Below are positions 1 to 9,296 of a DNA stretch of 64,000 nt, piece by piece. This DNA is from Patiria miniata. Its lineage: Eukaryota > Echinodermata > Asteroidea > Valvatida > Asterinidae. The first letter of the stretch is position 1. Each line of letters opens with the position of its first letter. Made by a program: the position numbers and the translations under genes. The stretch covers positions 18,972,927-19,036,926 of the forward strand of contig NW_024037063.1 in assembly GCF_015706575.1 (NCBI RefSeq), read 5' to 3'. The notes below the pieces were generated by a model, which saw only the letters and a program-made list of their open reading frames with translations, ran no database searches and was not told where the DNA came from.

Positions 1-490
1 GCAAGCAAACTGAAACAGATTGCCTTCCCAAAGAAAACGCAGGTATTTGCGGTGTTCCGTGTAAATGGGGACCATGAAGTTTGCGTCCTTTAGGTCGATT
101 GAGCCCATGAAATCTCCTGGGTTCAACAAATCCTTGACTAGTTTTATGCCCTCCATCTTGAAATGCTGGTAAAGCACAAACTTGTTCAGTGGCCGAACAT
201 TTATGATCGGCCGAAGTTCTCCCGATTTCTTTGGAATTAAAAAAGAAAAGAAATGAATTGACCGTCCACTGGATCTTCCAATGTGGTGGCTCCTTTCTTT
301 AACAACTTCTGAACCTCTTATTGCACTATTTCCACTTGTAGTGCGGAGTTCATGTGATTGGCAGGTACTCTTTCCTGCAACTGAAACGGTGGCCTTAAAA
401 ATTCTATCTTGTGGCCGCAAACTGACTGGAGAATCCAGCTGTCCTGCGTAAGATTTCTCCAGTGTTGAACAAAAAATACGAGACGACCTG
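1..490 (-). pseudogene. DIRS-like retroelement reverse transcriptase, 5' part, decayed and cut by window edge
   Basis: Translating the minus strand downstream of the gag-like ORF gives an N-terminal reverse transcriptase block: W-RNLTQDSWILQSV-GHKIEF, then LIPKKSGELRPIINVRPLN, then a SIDLKDA-F-VPI...HRKYLRF block that includes the first catalytic aspartate. This order (DSWIL start, LIPKK, DLKDA, HRKYLRF) is typical of DIRS/Ngaro-type tyrosine-recombinase retroelements. The frame is broken twice: an in-frame TAA at 318-320 and a one-base shift near 238-246 in an A/T-rich run. The rest of the polymerase, RNase H and any tyrosine recombinase lie left of the window. RT identity is firm; the DIRS assignment is an inference from motif style and gag context. 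Confidence 0.8.
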
Positions 491-505
491 TCTGCGGGAA
501 CTGTT

Positions 506-2032
506 CTACTTTTTTGACTTATCCTCACTGCTAGTGCTGCGGTTACCTTTGAAGGTATTGCTGCGGGAAGGCCATGATGACCGTCCGCCTCCAAAACTGG
601 TGGAACTGTTAAAGAAACGCCCACCTCGAAAGGAACGACTACCGGTACCTCTGAATCTTCTGGCTACCGCTGAAGAGTATGGAGAAAATCTGCTCTTTTT
701 CGCTGACAGAGATGCTGACCCAGAAGCCCCCTTGATGACTTTCAAAGCTATTTTATTCGCTTTTTCAGCTTCCTCAATATCCTTGACAAGATTACCACCG
801 AAGAAGAAATCCATCGAGGGTGTCTTCTTTTTCAACGAGTCAAAGCGTTTGTCCAGAATATCATCAAAGGCATGCTGACGAGCTATGGCAAGGCTCTGGC
901 TAGCTGATCCCAGCAGAATAAGAGCCGAGGTCACGTGATCCTTCACCATGGTAGCGTCAATCGTATCAGGGCACAAAGGATCCACAAGGGCATCAAAAAG
1001 ATGTACCAATGGAAGGGCAGACTTGAGAAGATGACCATGCAAATCTTTTAGGCGATCGTCTTGAGAAACTAAGGAAGACCGAGCTTCTTTAAAGGGAGAT
1101 CTCACCCGGCTAGGCAGTTCCGGAGCTTTGAAGTATTTTTCTTGCTCCGATGGGACAAGATTATTTGAAAGTTCTTCTTTAATCTCCTCATATCCAAGTT
1201 TGTTGGTGCGGAGATCCTCCCACCAAGAAAGCACCTTGTCAGTCACTGGAGCGCCAATGGACTTGCAGTGCGGGTTGCGAAACCCGCCATGACTGTCGGA
1301 CCTGGATGTACCCGAAGCCTCATTGGCAGAGGCGTGGTCGGCGACACGGTCAGAATCAACGGCAGAAACATCACGTCCAACTTGACTTGAATCCCAACCA
1401 CCGGGGCTTGGGAGGGCCAAAGACGATGTAGTAGAAGCAGCAGGTGTGCGCTGGTGTCGAATCGGTGGCCATTGGGCTTCTGTGGGTTGTCCAAACTGCC
1501 CAAACAAAAATGGATTCAAACCGTTGTACAGATACATGGGCGCTGCCATGTTGGTATACTGCCCTCTGGTGTCAGCAGGGAAATTCCACTGAAGAACTGC
1601 CGGTGGTGGCGCTGGCGTGACGTTTCCCGGTGCAGGGGCAACCCAAGGCGAGGCAGGGGCAACCCAAGGCGAGGTAAAACCCGTACCGGTGTTAGCTGTA
1701 AACTGTGCCTGAGGAACTCGAAAAACTCTCTGTGCCAAAGACGGAGATTGCTGTTGGGAAACTGGGCGAGGCGACCCAATTTCCGTCTTATGGCTCGCCA
1801 CGTGGGCGAGCTGATCTCGATCTCCCGCCCAAGGCAAGGCGGGGTCGATTTCTCTGCCACTCCGTTCGATCCGAGGCGAGGTCGTTGCGGAGGTACATGT
1901 ATGAGTGAAGGAAGAAGAACTTGACGTAGTTTTATTGCTTACAGTCATGACAGTAGGTGGCGGAGCTGTCTTGCTGGACGGCTTGCTTTTCTTGGTTGAA
2001 GATGAAGACATTGCGAAGCGAGAAACGTACAT
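506..2032 (-). CDS. gag-like ORF of DIRS-like retrotransposon
   Basis: An open frame of 508 codons directly upstream of the RT remnant on the same strand. The N-terminal half is low complexity (Ser/Thr/Pro, with a tandem SPWVAPA repeat). The middle carries a folded-looking block (SWWEDLRTNKLGYEEIKEEL, then YFKAPELP, then DRLKDLHGHLLKSALPLVHLFDAL) resembling the ORF1/gag block of DIRS-type elements as I know them. The C-terminus is Arg/Gly/Ser rich (RRFRGTGSRSFRGGRFF), suiting nucleic-acid binding, and no CCHC knuckle is seen. The RT frame starts almost immediately after the stop. The start is uncertain: the first Met gives MYVSRF, and a second Met (MSSSSTKKSK) lies 7 residues on. This ORF is intact although the RT beside it is broken. 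Confidence 0.7.
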   Translation of the reverse strand: MYVSRFAMSSSSTKKSKPSSKTAPPPTVMTVSNKTTSSSSSFTHTCTSATTSPRIERSGREIDPALPWAGDRDQLAHVASHKTEIGSPRPVSQQQSPSLAQRVFRVPQAQFTANTGTGFTSPWVAPASPWVAPAPGNVTPAPPPAVLQWNFPADTRGQYTNMAAPMYLYNGLNPFLFGQFGQPTEAQWPPIRHQRTPAASTTSSLALPSPGGWDSSQVGRDVSAVDSDRVADHASANEASGTSRSDSHGGFRNPHCKSIGAPVTDKVLSWWEDLRTNKLGYEEIKEELSNNLVPSEQEKYFKAPELPSRVRSPFKEARSSLVSQDDRLKDLHGHLLKSALPLVHLFDALVDPLCPDTIDATMVKDHVTSALILLGSASQSLAIARQHAFDDILDKRFDSLKKKTPSMDFFFGGNLVKDIEEAEKANKIALKVIKGASGSASLSAKKSRFSPYSSAVARRFRGTGSRSFRGGRFFNSSTSFGGGRSSWPSRSNTFKGNRSTSSEDKSKK

Positions 2033-2479
2033 GTAGTTGAAACTCTGTAGTATTACAATAATATGTTAACTTGATGGTAGAAAGACGAGTACGTGAATAC
2101 ACGTGCGAACAGACCGTACCATGAAGAACAAAGACACGCCTCATTATTGGGAGTGGTATTTATGGGCTGGGGCCTGGGCTTATCTGCATTTTTATGAATG
2201 GAGGAACTTTCCATTTATTTAAAGGGTGGTTCAGACCATATTAAGTGGACAATAATACAGGGCGAGTCTTGACGACTTGGCTGAAATATAATTCTGGGAT
2301 GTGCAGTTATGTGTGTGACATACATGTAATCAAGCTTCTTTTGTTATTGTCAGCAGAACTGCTTGTGCATGCGCATTAAAAATGCACTTGTAGGTCCGAG
2401 GTGACATATTTTCTGTAACAGAGTTAATTGATTTAGCTTCCTATATGTAGACTACATATAGGATGACTCACTTTGGCGC
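2033..2479. other. non-coding flank of the DIRS-like element
   Basis: No supportable gene. AT-rich sequence upstream of the gag-like ORF that probably contains the element's 5' terminal repeat; I could not place its boundary. Confidence 0.4.
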
Positions 2480-3560
2480 TACATGAATGAATCACGGCCA
2501 AACACAAGACTTATTGACCGAGAGGAACACCTTTATGTTATGGTAACACACAAGGTTAAAACAAGATGGCTGCGTCCATGGGGAAACCAGTAAGAGGATG
2601 CCTTTTTCTTCTATCTTCTGTATCTCATGTGTCAATAAGTAGGAACAATGCAAACTACCTCATGGTCGATAACATGTGTGCCAAGTTGTACGTAAACCAT
2701 GGGTGATGTAAAGATCTAAACTACTTTTAAACAAGCATACTATTATTAATAACAAACAATTTAAAGCATTCAAAAAGCAAACAAAAATGTACAAAATAAA
2801 GGCCTTCACAGGGGTGGACTACCCTCCAGCCTTGGGGATTATTCTGCCCCATGATAAGAATAAAATACTGGAAAACTTAAGATAATACAAACAAAATACA
2901 GGCCTTCATAGGGGTGGACTACCCTCCAGCCTTTGGGGATTATTCTGCCCCATGATAACAACAAAATAATGAAATAATGAAATGAAAACAAAACACAGGC
3001 CTTCATAGGGGTGGACTACCCTCCAGCCTTGGGGATTATTCTGCCCCACTTACTAAAAATAAAATACTGGTATAATTAAATGAAAACAAAACACAGGCCT
3101 TCATAGGTGTGGACTACCCTCCAGCGTTTGGGGCTTATGCTGCTCAAACACCACTGTTTCACTGCTCACTGTTTTGGTGTAACCCGTCATTTTGATTTGA
3201 AGTGTAAAGTCACTCTCGTTGGCGGGAACAAATGGAAAACTCGGTGTTATAACGCAGCTGTAGTATCAGCTGGCTATAAAAGCTGCTCACTTACTTGTGA
3301 TTGATGCATACAATATGAAGTCCGAAGATGAAGCTCAAATTTGGCAGTGTTCAGTGATAAATCGTTTCGTTATGAGCCTAAAAGTGCATGAAAATGGTTC
3401 CAACGCCGCAACCATGCCACTGAGTGGATGGACACCACACGAACGAGTCATGATCAAACACGAGACTAATCGAACGAGAGGAACAACATGTTATGTTACA
3501 CATAAAGTTAAAAGAAATCTGCAATGGCTGCGTCCATGGGAAAACAGTAACAGGTTGCCA
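2480..3560 (+). repeat. direct repeat pair flanking a tandem array
   Basis: A ~125-bp segment at about 2480-2602 recurs in the same orientation at about 3434-3560. Shared landmarks are gagaggaaca, atgttatg, aaggttaaaa/aaagttaaaa and atggctgcgtccatggg. Between the copies lies the ~98-bp tandem array at 2801-3150. The arrangement suggests one element with subterminal direct repeats or a local duplication. No coding potential seen. Confidence 0.6.
2801..3150 (+). repeat. tandem repeat, four units of ~98 bp
   Basis: Units start at about 2801, 2901, 2998 and 3096, each opening with ggccttcatagg and containing ggactaccctccagcc and ggggattattctgcccc. Variable A/T-rich linkers separate them. The last unit is truncated and diverged. 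Confidence 0.85.
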
Positions 3561-5204
3561 GAGGGTGCTATAATTAACTGGCGCAGGTCGCTTTCTTTTT
3601 GACTCACACTGTATACTGCCCTGTGATGAAGAACTGTTGTCCATCACATGGAGGATGAAGTTGAGTTGATGGAGTTCCTGCCAGTCATCATCAGCTTACC
3701 ACTGACAAAGATGCTTGGAAAATGAAACAGACAATCAAATGAAAATTAACTCACGTCATTTACCACTATTAACAACAACTGTCAAGGCATGAACTTTTTA
3801 GAGCGACACATTTCTGTAAAAATTGCCACAAGAAATGCTCCAAATGAGTTCAAGGAGAGCAAATAAAATATACTTCGTTCATAATACAGTGTGTGAAATT
3901 GAGTATCAATTTAGTTCAAGACACTAATTGTATCGATATTCCATTTTTTTCTCCAAACAAACACATGCACTTTCAAAATCATTTCTTCTTGCTATCAATA
4001 GTTTGTCAAGTCGAATCTTAATTACAAAATCAATTTAAAACTTGTTCCAAATTAATTAATCTCCTCAAATTTTAATACAACTTTTAGTAACTGTTAATAA
4101 ACAGACTGACCTGAATGTCATCTTCATTATTTTGACAAGAACGGAACAAGGCGCTGGATTCCTTTTCACTGGACCTCATGCCAGGCGGGTTGAAGCCATC
4201 ACCCTAAGGCAGCACGCTCATCCGAAAAACCCGAAAGCCGCAAAACATTTGCGGGTACACACATCATTCGGCATGAACTGGTTAAAATGTACCATCACCT
4301 GAAAGAGAAAATTGTTTTAGAATGATACACGTTTTCACAAAGACACCCCCAGAAAGTTATGAAGTTAAATAAAATCAGATATAACTGTCCAGTTATAGAT
4401 ATGAACAGATTTTCAAAATGTTCTACCTGTCCATCTAAGTCATCTCGCCACTGCACATTTTGATCTAGTGAACGTCACAAATAGTGCAAATGGGGCAACA
4501 CTATTTGTACTTATAACATTTTCCAAAATTGGAATTTAAATTTTTGCATTGCCCAGAGAAGAAATATACCACCGACCAAAATAACAGATAAAATTGTTGC
4601 GAGGGATATAAATGAATTACCTCCAACTCAACCCATTACCACCCACCCCCTTCCCAAGAGTCTGTTTCAAGAGATGTTATTACACATAAGCCTTACTTTT
4701 CTGTGATCAGGCATGTAATGTAGGCTACTACTTATAGAAGCTTCCATTACAAAAATATGAATACACGCGTGTATAATCGGCCAGCTTGCCGTACGATGTT
4801 GGTTCGTACACACACTACTGATCTCTATTATCAGTGATGCACATGATATACTGCAGGCGAACGGGATCGTGCGCATACGTACGTACATTGTACGGCTAGC
4901 TGACCGATGGTACACGCATGAGGGCGCACTATATACAGGAAGGATTGGCGCGAGTTCATTGTTCAGCTGGAACAAGGTTGAAATTGAGTTACACAAACTC
5001 ATGTCAAGAAACATCAACATTTGGCTGGATATTACGCAAAAGCTGGACAACTGACAAATGCAGCAAATTCTGAATTTGTTATTAACAGGGCGTGTGTGTT
5101 TTGAATAAATCACCAATGCACGCAGTCTGAATGTAAAAATATATTTGGTAACAAGTCCTCACATTCTGAGTTAATTCTTAAAGTGTGGCCTTTATTTATG
5201 GAGG
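3561..5204. other. gene-poor intergenic stretch
   Basis: Stop codons in all frames and AT-rich composition; no gene, RNA or clear transposon end recognised. Open frames on both strands around 4667-5116 overlap each other and show no recognisable protein. Confidence 0.5.
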
Positions 5205-5312
5205 TCCAGTAAATTGGCCACATTTATGGGGCTATCAAGGTCCTAGGCCGCCTCTAGCCCCATAAATGTGGCCTATTTACTGGACTGCCTCCGTAAACAT
5301 AGGCCACACATC
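5205..5312. repeat. subterminal hairpin at left end of foldback element
   Basis: ggccacatttatggggct is followed ~20 bp later by its inverse (agccccataaatgtggcc). A shorter version sits at the right end (about 12480-12510), so both termini can form small stem-loops. Confidence 0.7.
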
Positions 5313-5663
5313 CACATGTACAAAAAACGTGTCGACCTTGCCAAATTTTGATTTTCACATTTAGGCTTACTTTTTACGTTTGTTTTGCTTTAGAAGCATT
5401 CTCACCCTCTATATAGGCTAATCAGAAAGTGCTGCCTTTTTCAGATGTCCATTTTTCGTGAAATTTCCAGATACATTTGCACACGTTTGCATATCAAAAT
5501 TTCAACATGAAATCTCACAAAAATTAAACATCTGAAAAAGGCAGCACTTTCTGATTAGCCTATATAGAGGGTGAGAATGCTTCTAAAGCAAAAAAAATCT
5601 ACAAAGTAAGCGTAAATGTGAAAATCAAAATTTGGCAAAGTCGACACGTTTTTTGTACATGTG
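5313..5663. mobile_element. hairpin MITE inserted in the left foldback arm
   Basis: An inverted repeat with ~136-nt arms (5313-5448 and 5528-5663) and a ~79-nt loop. The arm starts cacatgtacaaaaaacgtg and contains ctgattagcctatatagagg. The right foldback arm lacks it and reads straight through the site near 12438-12446 (catacatgtgg). That shows it is a secondary insertion, with acatgta-like sequence on both sides as the likely target duplication. Confidence 0.8.
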
Positions 5664-5683
5664 TATGGGCGGCCATTAGGGCA

Positions 5684-6153
5684 AAAAAGACAAAAACAAA
5701 AATAAAACAAAACCACAAAATTAAACGAAAACACACAAAAATAAACGAACAACTCAGAAATAAACAAATATAACTCAGAAATAAACGAACAACTCAGAAA
5801 TAAACGAACAATTCAGAAATAAACAAACCATTCAGGAATAAACAAATATAACTCAGAAACAAACGAACAACTCAGAAATAAACGAACAACTGAAAAATAA
5901 ACGAACAACTCAAAAATAAACGTAAAACTCAGAAATAAACGAACAGCTCAAAAATAAACGAACTACTCAGAAATAAACGAACAACTCAAAAATAAACCAT
6001 CAACGCAGAAATAAACAATCAACTCAGCGTTAAACGATCAACTCAGAAATAAACGATCAACTCAGAAATAAACGATCAACTCAGAAATATACACGAACTC
6101 AGAAATAAACGAACAACTCAGAAATGAACGAAGAACTCAGAAATAAACGAACA
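5684..6153 (+). repeat. 19-bp tandem array, left arm
   Basis: About two dozen imperfect copies of aactcagaaataaacgaac, varying in the Gln/Lys-like positions (caaaaataaa, gatcaa). It is the tandem domain of the foldback arm. Confidence 0.9.
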
Positions 6154-6830
6154 ACATCCCCAGGGTGTCGAGCAGCAGTACGCGCCCACCATGTACCATA
6201 CATTACAGAAGTGCAGACGACATAATGTTTACCGCGGCATCCAAGATGGCGGACACCATGCATCGCTTCACACACGCGATAAACACGGACACATGACACA
6301 TGACGGGTGAAGTGGGTTTTCGTGGACGACCTCCGACGCCTAATAAAAGGAGTCTAAGCGAAAGGTAAGCCTGATTACAGTTTGATTTTTATGATGGAAA
6401 ACGTCGACTTTATTCGTAAACTTTTACAATGTCAATGGCATATATCCCGCCGTCATGTCTGTACGTCATGCGTGTGGGCCGGGTTTGGCCACTGTACTAG
6501 CGCGCGGTGCGGTGGGCAGACCACGGACCATTACATGGTCCGTGGTAATGGACCATAAATGGTCCGTGGTACATGCATGGTCAGACCGACCATCGAGCTA
6601 TATCCGAGGTGGAATGATTCCCACATCTGGCCATCACTATTTTTCCCCTTCAGTGACCTATCATGCATCAGAAAGTGATAATTTGTCCAAACAAGTAAAA
6701 TTTAGCTTGGGAAAATATTGAAATATTTAGGAAACACTTGGAATAGAAATGTCCAGACCAGCTTCATACGGTTTGTGCACAGGGATGGCCAGATATGGGA
6801 ATCTTCCCATCATGTTCCCTGCAGTGTTAA
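6154..6830. repeat. inner part of the left foldback arm
   Basis: Unique sequence matched inverted in 11270-11890, including gtcgagcagcagtacgcgcc and gcagacgacataatgttta. Around 6525-6590 short palindromic repeats of ggaccat/atggtcc alternate. The innermost ~200 bp (6613-6815) resembles the MITE at 8537-8745 in inverted orientation. Confidence 0.7.
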
Positions 6831-7734
6831 CAGCCATCAGCTGGAGAACATATTGAAGTATTTACCGAGAAAAAACGAGGGAGGGGAGGCAAGGGGGGGG
6901 GTGCCCCCCCCCCAAAAGAGCCACACAAAAAAGGAAGGAAAAAAACAAGAAAAAGGAAATTTAAGAAATAGATGTGCAAAGTCATATTTTTGTAAATTTA
7001 ATGAGTTGGGGGGGGGCAAAATGTCCCTGCCCCCCTCTAAAACTGATAAATTGAGAATATGTTGAGAAATACAGGATTTTTTTGGGAAAAATATGTTTTA
7101 CCCCCCATTAGAAAAAATCTCGGCGACGCCTATGTTTGTGCATAGGGTCACCATGGTCACTGTTATGGTGATTTCTAGGTATACAACTATTTCCGGATAG
7201 CTTTATGATAGGTGATTGCACTGTATTTTACTCTACACTGCCATCATCAGTCCTTTGATTACAACTTGATTAACATCTATGTAGGCCTGGTCTTAAATAG
7301 TTTGTGATGAGATTTTTGCAACTTTTCATGCTAAACCGTTTCATATATTTTGTCATTTGTCCCAACAGAGAGCAGGATATTATGAACGGTGTTCAAGCCA
7401 GCTACATCAATGATCCAGATGGAAAGCAACAGAAACTCAACTGAAAGAAAGCAACTTTAGTCTTGTCTGATAAGTGCTGCATGTGTTCCACAGCCCATGC
7501 CAAGTATGGACTGAAATTCTGGCTTAACTACCAGATCTTAGCTCCATGATACAAGTATGTAGACAGCAGCTGGCTACTAGCTGTGGCTCCCCGAGTACCT
7601 TGTAAAATGGCGAATGCACTGTTAAAGTTATAGAGATTTTTTATTATAAGACCCCCGAAAATCCACAAATACATGTATGAGAGAAAGTTCACTGCAACCA
7701 CTGATGCATTTATGCAGAGGATTCAATTAGTTTG
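6831..7734. other. foldback core, left part
   Basis: Contains poly-C/poly-G runs (6891-6915, 7010-7035) and a stretch at about 7360-7620 that reads like eroded coding sequence (a KYGLKFWLNYQ-like segment between stops). I cannot assign it to a family. Confidence 0.4.
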
Positions 7735-8012
7735 GAACTTGCTGCAACCCCTGTCCAGGTTGTCATTGAGGATTCTGTCCGAGGACTTATTGAGGTGAAC
7801 AGTCTGTCAAGGTTCAGAGAGGTGACACTAAAGGAAGTGATTCTAGCCAAAAAGGACTGCACAATTTTCCTCTGCAACTGAGGGAATCAAAACCCATGAC
7901 GAAGGAGAAATCGAGTTTTACCAAGTGCAGATGCAGATGGCAGTTGTAGGTGTGCCTTGTTGTGACCTTTGAATTTTCACCAATGCCACAGCGATGTGCT
8001 CATAGTCTTTGT
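7735..8012 (+). pseudogene. YqaJ-type (lambda-exonuclease-like) nuclease remnant
   Basis: Conceptual translation gives an aligned series of YqaJ landmarks: an AATPVQVVIEDSV segment where families have a SPDG-like motif, GLIEVNS where they have GLxEIKCP, a TLKEVILAKKDCTIFLCN stretch, then FYQVQMQMAVVG-PCCDL and IFT, matching the Y-Q-V-Q-x-Q-M-A-V-x-G...CDF-V block. The frame is broken by in-frame stops and at least one shift. The usual catalytic Asp of SPDG and Lys of E-x-K are both replaced, so it is dead. YqaJ nucleases occur in phages and, to my knowledge, beside transposases in some eukaryotic DNA transposons. Here it sits in the foldback core, suggesting the core derives from such an element. 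Confidence 0.7.
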
Positions 8013-8536
8013 ACATGTTTCATTCATTGAGGCATTTTTGAAACCATTGAGGATTCTCCAATTTCATAAAGGTCAATGTTTTATCATATAGCCCAGGGTT
8101 TGCAATTTTTTTATCAAGACACCTTGCACAAATTTTATTTGGCAAAACTAGTTAATTGGTCTTGTCATAAATGTGATTGCTCTAGTTCAAAGAGTAAAAG
8201 TGCATGTACATGTACATGTTATTATTAAAATTATATTTTAGACATTAAAATTTTTGTCAACAAATTGCAGACTTTTTAGTCATCTTTAAAAATCTATACT
8301 TTACTTTTCTATGAATAGTACAATTTTAGGTGAAACATATATGCACCTAGGACAGTTTAAATACATGTTTCTACTAAGCAATTTGTGTTTCTACTGAGCT
8401 AAATGTGTCATTAAGAATAGGAGCAACTTAACATGTATCTGTACAAGGATTGGATGTATTTCGTCGATTGGTTTTGGAAACCAACTTTAGAGACTGCAAG
8501 TTAACTGTTGATTTATATACGGCAGTTCACATTTTG

Positions 8537-8745
8537 GACAGAATTCCACATACGGACGTCACTTGAGACCCTGTATACAACTTTGAGAGTGGTCTGAACA
8601 TTTCTGTTTTCTCACTAAATTCTTCAATGTTTTCCCTGCTATATTTGACTTTGTACGACATGTTATCGCTTTCTGATGGCTGGTAGGTCATTGCAAGGAA
8701 AAATTATTGACATCCGTATATGGAATTCTTTCCTACATGTTCTTG
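8537..8745. mobile_element. MITE, ~210 bp, in foldback core
   Basis: Terminal inverted repeats: gaattccacatacggacgtc at the left and gacatccgtatatggaattc at the right. The interior shares ttctcactaaat and catgttatcgc with about 11290-11470 and 49940-50155. Confidence 0.7.
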
Positions 8746-9186
8746 TTATGTTTAGTAAAAGGATTTTTTAAACAACATTTTAAGGTTTCCTTCCACTCTT
8801 GAGCTTTAATTTATTGCATTGTACTAGACTGGGGCAAGCATTATTTGTGTGTAACTTAAAGAAACTGCCTGAAAAAAAGTACAATTCACATTTCGCAAGT
8901 TAATTATTAAACCACTGCTTTAATATCTCATCCAAAAAAACCCACATTGTAATGTTAAATTAGCAGTTATATTAATATCACTTGTGTTGTAAACATTTTT
9001 TTGTTGAGAAGTATACAATGTATACAATTGTGCTTTTCAAAATATCATGTATGTACAGTTAACCATGCTCAACCTGTAACACTATAACATCATTTCATGA
9101 GATTACACAAACATTTGAACAAAATGAACTAAAGGTGCACCATTCTAAGTTTTGTGCAATATGAATATCCTGATATCTGTTTGACA
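8746..9186. other. AT-rich core stretch, nothing recognised
   Basis: No gene or repeat supported. Confidence 0.4.
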
Positions 9187-9296
9187 AAGGTGGGGGACAG
9201 GGGTGGGGTGGGGGTTAGGGGTGGAATGGGGGTTGGGCTGGAGGCACTGGAGGATGGGACATTTGGTGAATTGGGTGGGGGATGGGGGGCGGAGTG
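9187..9296 (+). other. G-rich tract, potential G-quadruplex
   Basis: Many runs of 3-6 G separated by 1-4 bases on the plus strand, for example ggggtggggtgggggttagg. It meets the usual G4 pattern several times over. Confidence 0.7.

Noticed and set aside
2801..3150. CRISPR-like regular repeats
   Set aside because: Eukaryotic sequence; repeat units are ~98 bp without unique spacers, and no cas genes are present.
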